From Buddleja alternifolia (taxonomy: Eukaryota > Streptophyta > Magnoliopsida > Lamiales > Scrophulariaceae), in contig CM033399.1 of NCBI GenBank assembly GCA_019426215.1, positions 34,791,022 to 34,855,021 on the forward strand: a stretch of DNA of 64,000 nucleotides. The letters run 5' to 3'. The notes beneath the pieces were generated by a model. That model was not told the origin of the DNA. It made no database searches and saw only the letters and a list, made by a program, of their open reading frames with translations. Shown piece after piece: positions 33,541 to 44,129 of the stretch. The translations under genes were made by a program, and so were the position numbers. The first letter of the stretch is position 1. The number at the start of each line of letters is the position of its first letter.

Positions 33541-36500
33541 TATATTATTTTACTATTATAAAGCTGAAAAATACTTTATCTTTCTTATTATTTTTATTTT
33601 CATGAAAATTAAGATAACTTTATTGTCTAAATCCTTCAAAAACGAAAAAATTAATTTTATATTTTCTACACACTTCTACTACAATAAAATTTAAATACAT
33701 TTTATCACAAAATATTTTAATTAAAAATAACCAATATTTCTTACAAAAAAAATTATTCATAATTCTTGATTAATAGGATATATGTTACTATTTTGCATAT
33801 ATCCTTCTATATCCTTTCTAATTAAAACAAAATCGTATAACATAAAAAACTAAATCATCTAATTCGTTCAAATTACATTTCTGGTCCAATAATTGTCACG
33901 ATCTTCAATAAATAATTATCATCTTTTTCTAAATTTCAAAATCTACTCTAAATGCTAATTCAAGTTGTGGATCTCAAGTTTATCTTCTACTTTACATTAT
34001 CTTATAATATGGCTCTTTTTATTTGATCTTAAATTTTATGTTTTTTTTTATCACCCAGTGTTAGAATATGTATTAAGTATTATAATAAATAAATAATAAT
34101 TAATTAAGTTTTATAATTATTTACTTAATATGTATTGAACTATGTATGCATGCCAAAAATTATTTTTTGTACTATTGAAAGGAAGAATACAGAGAGAACA
34201 TTAATCACTAATTAACATAAACAAAATTATTCTCATGAATTAGTGTGTACATTTTCGATAATAAAAAAATAATATAAATAGGCTTATCACCTTAGTTTTA
34301 ATGAGTAATATAGTATTGGGAATATAAATGATTAATTTTATTCAACAATATTATTCTAACAACGAATAATATGAATTATCAATATTAAGTTAATTAAAGT
34401 ACCACTAGAAGACTGATATATGAGAGAAAATACTTTTTAATAGTGGCCACAAAAATTAATGTCAGGCTATCTTTTGTTTAGTTTATCTTATTTATAATGT
34501 CAGAATCATATTTTACTATTTATTTCATTGAAAGTTAATTAATTTAATTATTTAGCATTAAATCAATTTTGGGGTTAAATTATACAGAAGTTTAATTCTA
34601 GAGAGACAAAGTGTTTTAGATTATAATAGATTGGCGGAAAGTGAAACTATAATTTTACATAAATATATGGCATTTTTGCCCATCAATACATCAAAGGAGG
34701 TGTTTGAAGGATTTTTTGGCAAACAAGGGGGTGCTTGGAGGTTTTTGTTGTACAAGGGGGTGTTTGATGCCTTTCTATAGTATCGAAGTGCAAAAGGAAT
34801 TTACCCTAATAAAAAAAATAGTTTATTTAACTTTTAATTATTTTTCTTCTAATTTTTATCTATATAAAAATATTTTTAATGAGCTTTCAATAAAAAAGTC
34901 ATAGTAGACTGCAGATAAAATATTTATTATAAATGTTTTAGGGCATAAAATTATTACGTCCATTTTTTTTTTTTAAAAAAACTTTGTCATTGAAGATTAC
35001 TGACTAGCAAGTTACAAGACTGACTCAAAACCCATATGATCATATTTGAATGGCTTTCCGAATCTGGAAATACACTTTTATCAAATATTATGACCATATG
35101 CTTAAAAAATAACTATTGTTTCACATTTTAGAGGTATTTTCAATTTCATACAATCATATATGTGGGTTTATCTTCTTAGTATTAGATTAATTATTGATTT
35201 GATTTGATTATATTTGTGTTGAAAAGAAGTCATCATTATAAGATTAGTCATTTTTCAATCACAATGAGAATCGACCTTGCATTGCATGTGGACATTTCTT
35301 TTCTTTCCTCAATTAGCATTTTTGTTTACTACCTTGGTATGTCTTAGATCTCTTGAGTTAGTATTAATTTACTCATCTGCATAAATATGTTGCATTGTTT
35401 TGTTTCTTGAACAACTTAGAATAAAGTAAATTATGACAATTATATTATAATAAAGTACATACTAAACCTAATTTTTATTAACTTATCTAAAGTTAATTAA
35501 TTATTTTTTAAATGGTTATCATCATTAATTCTTATAATAGTTATATCATTTTATCATTCTGAAAATACAAATACTCTTAAATTTCTTATTTTATTTATTT
35601 TTGAAAATTAAGATAACTTTATTGCCTTAATTCAAAATACATGAAGAACCCTATTTCATATTTCTTACACCTTTATATTACCATAAAAACTAAATACATT
35701 TTATCACAAAATATTTAAATTAATAATAACTAATATTTTCTAAAAGAGATATTCATGATTCTTGGTCGATAATACCAAATACTATTATGCAAAACTTTTA
35801 TGGTCTGCTATAGAAGTTGATTATTTAGTTTTGAGATTCACATAATTAATATGTATAGGTTAAAAAAAATATGAGGGGGTAGAAATGCCCCTAAATTCAG
35901 TGAGTTGTTATTGAGAATTGGGAATAGTCATGAACAAATTGATCACGAAGGTAATATTAAAATTCCAAATAAGATTATTATTGAGTATGATAATGAAGAT
36001 GAGTTAATATACCGTCTTATTGGAGCTATTTTACCAGATTTTTACAAAAAAAGCATGCTTAGCTTATTACATGAAAAATCAAGCAATATTACCAGCTAAG
36101 AGTGAGCATGTTGACAGACTGAAATTTCTAGGGAGAACATAACCCAAAGTATTATAATGAAAGAGCCTATAAGTATTAAATGAATTCAGCTTTCTCATAG
36201 AAAAGCAGAAACTATTAAGAGGAAGCTTGTTGTTATGGTGGATCCAATTATAAGAGTATAATCACAAAATAAGAAGTAGAGAAAAAGAAAAAAGAAAAGC
36301 AAGAATGGGTGGGAGATGAATGCAAGTGGAACTTTTTAAAAAGTTTCTACGTCGAATAAACTTCAAATAAGCACACTAAAAGTTCTGAAGAAAGTTACGC
36401 AACCAAGACAAAGCAACGGACAACAAACTATAAGAAATGAGACATCATAACATAATTTCAAGTGATGAAGAGAAGTGAGCAACTTGAAAAAATAAAAATA

Positions 36501-37001
36501 AATACATGAATTCAAGTAAAAATAAGGTTGCAATGTTCATCAAGATCAAACAAGAAAAAGAACTTGTCAGACCTTAATATAACAGTACAACTTATTAATT
36601 AGATTTCATGTTATTTATCATTTCAAGATTTTTTATTTTATGTGTATGAACTACCATTGAGATTTTTAATTTTCTTCGTTACAATATTTAAATTATGATT
36701 GCTAGCATAACTTGAACGATGAGGAGAAAAGAAAATGTTGTCCGCATGTTAATGAATTTAGAAGCAGCGAAAAATGTGTGCATCCTCTTCAAATACATAA
36801 TTGAACAATCGAAATTGTTTGAAGATAATTCACAAGTTAACAACTTAGTCATATGAAACATTTCAATTAGATAATTTTTAGTAAGGATGCTACGTCTCCT
36901 ATTCATATTTATTTTACATATTATATTAATATTTATTTAATTTCTCCAAATATTTTAGTAAATTCTTATGATTCACGTGCAACGCACGTGCTATTTACTA
37001 G
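33541..37001 (+). mobile_element. Helitron or nested Helitron fragments
   Basis: The right end has the Helitron signature: a short hairpin (CACGTGC-AAC-GCACGTG, 36974-36990) followed a few bases later by CTAG (36998-37001) and T. A probable left end near 33541 (ACTATTATAAAGCTGAAAAA) resembles plant Helitron starts. About 230 bases at 33565-33800 recur at 35555-35790, so a second Helitron may be nested or the region duplicated. A helicase fragment lies at 35884-36121. The left boundary is approximate. Confidence 0.65.
35884..36121 (+). pseudogene. Helitron helicase (Pif1-like) fragment
   Basis: Reads NAPKFSELLLRIGNSHEQID, then IKIPNKIIIEYDNEDELIYR and LIGAILPDF, and after a frameshift YYMKNQAILPAKSEHVDRL. 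This is the stretch between helicase motifs typical of the Pif1-like domain of Helitron RepHel proteins. Only about 80 codons survive. It supports assigning the surrounding sequence to a Helitron. Confidence 0.8.
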
Positions 37002-37574
37002 TTCCATTAAAAATAACGAAATCTAACGGAATTGTCAATCAGAACGCAATTTGGCACTAACTATGCAACTTGTATCAAACACCCTCTATTGTATATGCAA
37101 TTCTAAGGTTATAAAACAAATGATGATTTAATGCCACAATGTTATTACGAATAACTATTAAAGGTAAAAGGAACAAACATCATTACTATAATCAATAGTC
37201 CTTTTTTGGTCAAAACACATCAAGTTTTATTATTTTACTATATTTATATATATAAGCTAATACATCATAAAATATGATCTCTTTAAAAGCCTCAAGCACC
37301 CACATTGATTGAATATACTATTAATCATGTAAAAGATATAACTATGCCAATTCAATATAAATATTAAATTAAAAACTATAAATATCAAGCAGAATTACGA
37401 GTAATATTAAACAACGGTGCAATGCGGTTTCTTTAGCACCAATTTTGACACCAAACTGCATAACACAATAACGTTTAAGTTTTAAATTGCAGTTTTCGTA
37501 GAAAATCGATAAAAATGATGTGGTTCGGTTGGTTCTGACGTTTTTTCAAAATCAATATCAGACCTAGCTGCGAC
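37002..37574. other. AT-rich spacer
   Basis: No gene or repeat identified between the Helitron end and segmental duplication A copy 2. Confidence 0.4.
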
Positions 37575-37950
37575 GAGACAGTACAAAATAACTTTCTTAA
37601 TCCCACCGAATGCAAAATAAATCGATCACATAATGAATCCCTTAAAGAAAGATTAATAACAATCATATCATCTATCTATACTATTATATACTATGAAACT
37701 TTTTACTCCAGAATTTTTAGAGGAGGAAGAGATAATAAAATTCGGATAAAATTCCCGTCTGATTTCTCGTTCATGAGTGTTCATCCTTTTTTTATGATTA
37801 CAAAATACTGGTCCTTGAAGAAACCCATTATTGCAAAACTAACGGATCCAAACTCACTACTAAAACATAAGTTCCGCTACTAACATAATTTAAACCAACT
37901 ACTAAGCAAAAAAATTACTACTCGTAATAAAATTAAAATAACTATAAATT

Positions 37951-38159
37951 ATGTGGCCAACAATACGTATCAATTGTCGTAGTATCTTCCAACATTGGAA
38001 GAAGTCTCGTATCATCCATAGAATCATGCAAGACAATTTTTATATACAACCTCTTCCAGATCAAGCCTTGCCAATTGACCAATTGTTAAAGCCATCTTCA
38101 AATCTTGGATTCTGTATGATGTTCTCGTTTTCATCACCCAAACATCCTGTGCTTTTACT
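37951..38159 (-). pseudogene. Xylanase CBM22 module, N-terminal exon of a second module (relic, copy 2)
   Basis: The minus strand reads ENIIQNPRFEDGFNNWSIGK then a stop; in another frame KIVLHDSMDDTRLLPM continues the module. The acceptor is TTGTTAG, and the phase matches the preceding exon. More of the module survives than in copy 1, but a frameshift and stop disable it. Confidence 0.72.
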
Positions 38160-38669
38160 CTAACAAATGGAAACAAGAAGACCACATAAAAAATATATCA
38201 GTAAATGAAAGAGGACAAGCTATCTCAAACGCAAAACATTACGAAAAGGCAACTTTTGTTATATTTTCTTCATCCCTTAAGGATGTCTAGTCTTTTTTCT
38301 TATCCAATATAATTGTCCTTTACTTTAAAAGTGGAGATTTTACTCTAGTATGTTATTGCTCTAGCGTTTATTTCAACTACAGAAGACTGAATGAAATCAT
38401 TTTTGCCATAACACAATCACCTTATTTATCAAAACAAAAGTTGTATGTACATAAGAGACAATTAACATATATAAATCAATTAAATTGTGAGATACATTTG
38501 GCAGTGTAACGTAAAATATTTCTTGTTTCCATTTTAAAACAACAATAGTTTCATAAGCAACTCAATTATTTACGAAAAGGGTAATTTTGTAAAAGTGTTG
38601 CGTAAAGTTGACAACCAAAGTTATCGAAGACGATTTCTTTTGTGAGGAAAGGAGGATTTATTCATATAT

Positions 38670-39037
38670 GCTCAATGAAGTGCATATTTATTTCTGAACA
38701 CCAAGTGTTTTAGCAAAATATTCTCAGAGCATAAATATTTAATTTTAGATAAAGTTACATGCATTTTTTCGTGTTTGCTCAATGAAGCGCATACTTATTT
38801 CTATACACCAAAATTTTAGCAAAATAGTCTCAGAGCATACCAATTGGATTCTAGACAAACTTACATGCATTTATTCATATTTACTCAATGAAGTTCATAT
38901 ATACTTATTTCAATTACCAAAATCTTAGCAAAATACTCCAAGTACAAATTAAATTCTATATAAACTTACATGTATTTATTCGCATTTGGTCAATGAAGTG
39001 CATATTTATTTCCAAATTAGATTTTAGATAAACTTAC
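38670..39037. repeat. Four tandem units abutting a splice donor (copy 2)
   Basis: Units begin near 38670, 38777, 38883 and 38988, each with CTCAATGAAG and (minus strand) CATGTAAGTTT. Paralogue of 841-1215. The last unit runs into the donor of the exon at 39038-39236. Confidence 0.75.
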
Positions 39038-39236
39038 ATTGGAAATAATGATTGCGTCAGTGATAGACTGGGGCCCTCCTATATAATTAAGGCGGGAAAC
39101 CGTTACTGATCTTATGAGTATGTCAACGCCAGATTTATGCCCTTCCAGATAGAGGATAACTCGATTAGGTCGAGGCCTACCTACCACAACAAAGGTAAGT
39201 TCTAGCTTCTCCCAACGCTCCTGTGACACAGAAATG
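39038..39236 (-). pseudogene. Xylanase CBM22 module, C-terminal exon (relic, copy 2)
   Basis: Reads ERWEKLELTFVVVGRPRPNR then VILYLEGHKSGVDILIRSV, the C-terminal half of a CBM22 module. Acceptor GTGTGTAG on the right, donor GTAAGTTT on the left. It lacks the eight-residue insertion seen in copy 1, so that insertion is specific to copy 1. Read with 39319-39635 it gives one nearly complete module. Confidence 0.75.
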
Positions 39237-39318
39237 CTACACACAATTAAACTTATTAGGAATTGCTATATCAAGAGAAGCAAATTAAACTACTTATTAG
39301 TGGAAGAAATAATTTTAC

Positions 39319-39635
39319 CATCCAAGTCTCGCAAAGATAATTGGTGAATCTTTGTAATCGTGTTTCAGCATGGCTATCACTCTTTGTGGAGTCTGTGAAT
39401 ATGCTGCTCCAACCCAAGCACAAAGTTTGTATGAGTAGCATGTTGAAACTTCGTTGGTAATGTCTTGTGACAGCAAAGGTTTCTCTTGGCTTCGAATTAC
39501 AGCGAAACGACACCCTCTCAACTTTTCTGATAGTCCTTCAGGGTAACCAGACGACTCCGCGGAAACCACAAATCCCTCACAGGAGGAATGAATTATATTA
39601 TTATTATTATTATTATTAGATTTTCTCATTGACTT
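39319..39635 (-). pseudogene. Xylanase CBM22 module, N-terminal exon (relic, copy 2)
   Basis: Reads CEGFVVSAESSGYPEGLSEK, LSQDITNEVSTCYSYKLCAW. An ATT microsatellite (39597-39620) expands the NNNNNNN run near its start. Loss of the codons before LSQD (compared with KQIWHG in copy 1) shortens a core strand. Splice borders are conserved with copy 1. Confidence 0.75.
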
Positions 39636-40447
39636 CTGCTGAAACATAAGAAATAAATTAATGTAACTGAAGATACAGACATTATATTGAAAATGAAATT
39701 TTCTTAGAATCCTGGTTTATAAATATCTTTTATGCTAAAGATTTCAAATTAAAGCTAGCACATATAAACACTACTGCCTACAACAATTAAAGAATTTCAA
39801 AAGCATGTTGTGTTAGAAAATAATACTTATTGTTAGACACTTAAAGAATTTAAAATAAAGTTCAATTACTAATTATGTAAGTGAAATCATTGAGGAACTA
39901 ACTTCATATTGATTTTGAGTTGCTTGAAGGTTGTTAAGATCTTCTTTCTATTTAATTTGGCTAAAAGTCAACATTGTTAAACTGAGATTTCATGAATCAT
40001 TATATGCGTTTGCTATGCGTATGACTTAGCTATTTGTAAAGTCATGGTGATGTCACATGAAAATGGCCATAAATTCTTTTTTGTTTCTTTTTTAACTGAA
40101 TTTATTACACTATTTACATGAGAATGTCAAAAAACAACGAAATAATTATCAATAGTGAATCCGATTATAACCTATTATACAAATAAAGAAAGATTGATAC
40201 GCCCAGTGGGATTTGAAATCATAACTTCTTAGTTGTGGAACCTCAACTTGACCAATTGAGTCAAACATCATCGGCGAACATGAGCCTAAACTGAACCTTG
40301 AGCATATAATTATTTCAGGATAAGTAAAAGATTGGTTTTAAAATACCGTATTGCCACATTCTAATAGACAATTAAATTGAGACTTTAACCTTGAATGCAA
40401 CTTCATGTGTAAATTGATCTCAAATACGTGTTAAAGGAAAAAAGTAC

Positions 40448-40714
40448 CTCAATATTGGATTGTTGAGCCTTCAAGGCAGCTTCCATCTCGGGAAGCCTAT
40501 ATTGAAGTTCCTGAATGTATGTCAAGAGCTTCTCCATCTCGCCTTGTATTTCTGCATCCAAACACTCGTGATTCAGCTCCTCCATCAATTTGTCAACAAT
40601 TTCTTTTATCCCCAAAATCCGCATCATTGTAGTCGAATATTTAGAATAACGTACTCTTAATTTCTTCTTGATGATGCCAACAATTGCTTTTATCCACAAC
40701 ATTCGCGTCATCAT
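40448..40714 (-). CDS. Coiled-coil exon, function unknown (copy 2)
   Basis: Open from ATG at 40714 to the GAG/GTACTT donor at 40447. About 90% identical by eye to the copy 1 exon (3591-3854), with mostly conservative changes (DADIQ to DAEIQ, YIREL to YIQEL). One extra residue (MMT) at the start. Preservation of both copies without a stop is notable beside the decayed CBM22 exons. No family recognised. Confidence 0.4.
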
Positions 40715-41820
40715 AAACTTAATTAACTATTGATTATGCAGAATTGACGGAAATTGAAGATCAAATATTCAATACTTCCAGATAAAATTCGAGAAACTCA
40801 AAAACAAAGAAATCTCTGATTTTTATTGATAGTAGAATGAATAAGAAGTACAAAATATAGTCATATTTAAAGGATAAACTAAGACTCTATTCTTAATCAA
40901 CTAAGACTCTTACTTCAATTCTACTTCTAAACCAATAAGTTATCTATATATAGTAAAACATAAATATTGAGGTTATCTAAATACATATGTGGATGACCTA
41001 ATTCAACTCAATTTTGTTATATAAACAATTAAACTAATATATCTATATATCTATCTATATCTTATTTAAGCCCAAATCTCGGTCATTACAAAATTTGTGA
41101 AATTATCACCCCCTATATTTTTGGTAAATCTGTTGAGTTGTTATTATCACACAAATATGAAAATCCCTAGGTTCTACTCAACTAGGATCCGACCAGGTAG
41201 ACCTACTTATGTGTTAAGCCCTAATTATGCTGATAAGTTTAATAGAATATGATGGCATTGCTGGTGGTTGCGAGAGAATAAAAAAGCCTACGCAACAAGA
41301 ATTCCTAAGGGCGTACGTATCAGAGCTCGCTTGGCTCATCTATTATCTATTATATATATTACTTGCGTGAATCCCATGCTATGCACTGTACATATTACAT
41401 CTATCTAGAATGTTAAATTTAGTGTGTTTTTTTTTTTCCAATTTTAAGTGTGATTGATTGTTGTGCAAATTAAATTTAAAATATATACAGTGCTACAATT
41501 ATTACTTTTTCAGAATTCCAACCTTGAGATTATTATATTTAAGTTGATCTAATAGAGAGATCGTTTAAGTTGAATTTGTTATAATATAAGTTGATCTAAT
41601 GGAGAGATGTTTAATTTGAATTTGTGCTTAGATTATAAGACGTCATTAATACAAAAGTCATGATAGAAATAGGATTGTTGGATTATGTCTCTTTAAGTTC
41701 CAAGCTATTGAGCCTGATCTCCAAGCCCACATTAAAGCCTTGGTTTAAAGACAAAGCCCAACTTTTGCTGTGCAGATGATTAGTCGTCGTCTTCTTCTTT
41801 CTCAAAGATAGCAGCTCTGT

Positions 41821-41977
41821 GTTGGTGGAGTGGTAAGCAGCTTTCAAATCCATATGGAGGAGAACATAAATTCGAATCCTGAGAAATGCATTGTTGGGAG
41901 GGGGACAACCTTTAATACTCCGATTCCGGGGATTAGTCTTGGGCCTCAAAGAGGCTTGGAGATACCTTGGGTAAACC
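41821..41977 (+). mobile_element. tRNA-derived SINE with 16-bp target duplication
   Basis: 157-base insert flanked by AAGATAGCAGCTCTGT (41805-41820 and 41978-41993). Box A-like TGGTGGAGTGG at 41823-41833 and box B-like ATTCGAATCC near 41870 are internal RNA polymerase III promoter elements. There is no long A tail; the end is CTTGGGTAAACC. The paralogous site near 4.88 kb is empty. Confidence 0.9.
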
Positions 41978-42276
41978 AAGATAGCAGCTCTGTTAGTCGT
42001 TTTTCTCTCTCTCCATAATAGTCTTTCATAGCTTAGTTATTGGTTAAGTGTTCACACGCAAGAATATTTCTTGTAATTAGTTTTTCTTCTTTAGTTGTTA
42101 TTTGTTTTTCGTGTTTACTCTTTCTCTCAAAATATGTACATCTTTCATATTTTAGCAAAATTGAAATGATGCGTTATTTGTATTCACTTTCATGCAAATT
42201 ATTAACTTTTAACTTAAGGTGTATCTGTAAATTAAATCCTACCTAATATCGCATGTTTATTGCATGAGATAATGCA

Positions 42277-42680
42277 TAACGCCCACATACTATCGACTGT
42301 TGTATTTATTCAAATAGGTTTTACTTATGACAATTCTAAATTAAATGAGAATTAATATTGTTGTAAAATCTTATTAATTTAAATTATTCTAAACGTAAGC
42401 TCAGTAAATTAAAGATGTGTAAATACTCATCTTTCATTTGTATTTTTGCCTAATGTTGTTTTTGATTCATTTTCCTAGTTACTCATAATTTTTCTTAGTT
42501 TTAATGAATCGAAGAGAAAATTATTATATCTATAAGGAAATTGTAGTTAAAGTGTCACGATGCTCTTTTATCCTTCCTACTTTTCTCCTTCCATTATAAA
42601 AAAGGAAAGTTATCACTCCTTTATAAAAGAATAAATAACTTCATGAAATATATATTTTGAAATAATTAAGATAAAACATA
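42277..42680. other. AT-rich spacer
   Basis: No gene or repeat recognised between duplication A copy 2 and the Stowaway-like MITE. Confidence 0.4.
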
Positions 42681-43036
42681 CCCCCTCCGTCCCAAAAAGG
42701 ATGCCCACTATTCCACTTTTGACTGTCCCAAAATGATTATCCCTTACTATAAATGTATATATTTATTATTTAATCTGACTATATTTTCCTCCATTTAAAT
42801 TGAGGAATATATAAAAAACACATTGTTACTATAAATCTGCAATCGTATTTAAGGAAGATAGTTCCATATATGAATAATAGACAATCATTATAAATTAAAT
42901 TAAAATATTTGTATGTTTTAGATAGTAATATTATTAGTGATTTAATGTCTTATGGCAAGGGTATTTTGGGAAAACAATGGACTTTTGATAATTCCTAAGA
43001 AAAGTCAAAGGGGACAACTTTTTGGGACGGAAGAAG
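42681..43036. mobile_element. Stowaway-like MITE, opposite orientation to 5348-5705
   Basis: 356 bases, TA at 42679-42680 and 43037-43038. Left end CCCCCTCCGTCCCAAAAAGG, right end TTTTTGGGACGGAAGAAG. Internal order is reversed relative to 5348-5705, so the two are separate insertions and not part of the segmental duplication. Confidence 0.9.
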
Positions 43037-43038
43037 TA

Positions 43039-43725
43039 TTAATTTTTAAGTTAAGCAGAAAAGGGTTCACCCCAAAGATAGTAGTTTGCTTTCTTCCAAT
43101 AATAAAAACACATGAATGAAAGCTCATTTAATCTAAAATTAATAGGAAAAGAAAATATGAAGTTGAAACTGGATAAAAGAACATTTTTGGACCACCGCGC
43201 TACTCTAATTATTTCAGAAAAAGAATAAATTCATAAGCAAGATTGAATTGGTTCTAAAAGTTTAATGGGACTAGAATTTTTGTCCATGCATAAATAAATT
43301 ATACATGTTGTGAGAAATTTGTTGAAATAGCTAGATCCCATAGATAGAGAAATCAATAGTTTTAAAGCTTTCACGTTTATAATTTTGTGATCACTAAGTA
43401 TAAATGGTATAATTGATGAAAAGATGAAGATAACTCTGGTGCTTCCAATTTTTTTTCTCTCTAAACAATTGTCCAAGACTCCAAGTCATGAATGAAATGG
43501 ACAATAAGTTAAAATACGTTTTTGTAATAATATTTCTCTCCATCCATGCACGCATCTCAATTTCTGCAGCACGAGCATCAACGGCTCAGTAATCAAATGA
43601 TGCACAAACTTGTAAATCAGTTAGTTGGGTGCGTCAAAATTGACTTAATGAGACAATTCTTTGTGGAAGATTAGACAAAATTGAAATTACTCATATTATT
43701 GAGAGAGAATACTTGAATATACAAG
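43039..43725. other. AT-rich sequence without recognised genes
   Basis: Nothing supported on either strand. Confidence 0.4.
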
Positions 43726-43737
43726 AAGAGAGAGTTC

Positions 43738-43954
43738 GCCCGTGATGTCTTAGCCTAGTGGTAAGACTGAGGCCCCATGACTTAGAGGTCATGGGTTCGA
43801 TCTCACCTGATGTGTGGGTTATTATTTCTCTACTTATATAGTAGTTCTTTGTTTTTAGTTTGTAGTTTATTGTTACTAGTTTGTAATAGGAATTGCTGAT
43901 TATGATTGTTGATTCGATATTCGATGTAATAATGTAACCGTTTCATTCAAAAAA
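43738..43954 (+). mobile_element. tRNA-derived SINE, well preserved
   Basis: 217 bases flanked by AAGAGAGAGTTC (43726-43737, 43955-43966). The tRNA-like head has box A TAGCCTAGTGG (about 43750-43760) and box B GGTTCGATC (about 43795-43803). The body includes CTCACCTGATGTGTGGGTT; the tail is GTTTCATTC plus an A run. Same family as 25043-25230. The head resembles a tRNA gene but lacks a foldable acceptor end. Confidence 0.9.
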
Positions 43955-44129
43955 AAGAGAGAGTTCTGATTAAACTTCTAAAAACCAATCTAACTTTTTT
44001 CAAAACAGGAAATAATACGCTATTTATAGAAAGCCTTAAACGGCTATTTACAACCCTAACCTCCTTTGACCAATCTTGACTTCAACCCTTGACTTTGACT
44101 ATTAGACTTGTCTTCTTGACATTTACAGT

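Larger units (their letters stand above)
37575..42276. repeat. Segmental duplication A, copy 2
   Basis: Direct paralogue of 1-5200. It keeps the site that is occupied by the MULE-type element in copy 1 in its empty state (near 40.31 kb) and carries a SINE (41821-41977) at a site empty in copy 1 (near 4.88 kb). Confidence 0.9.

Noticed and set aside
43742..43820. A tRNA gene
   Set aside because: Box A and box B are present but no acceptor stem closes, and the sequence continues into a SINE body with an A tail and target duplication.
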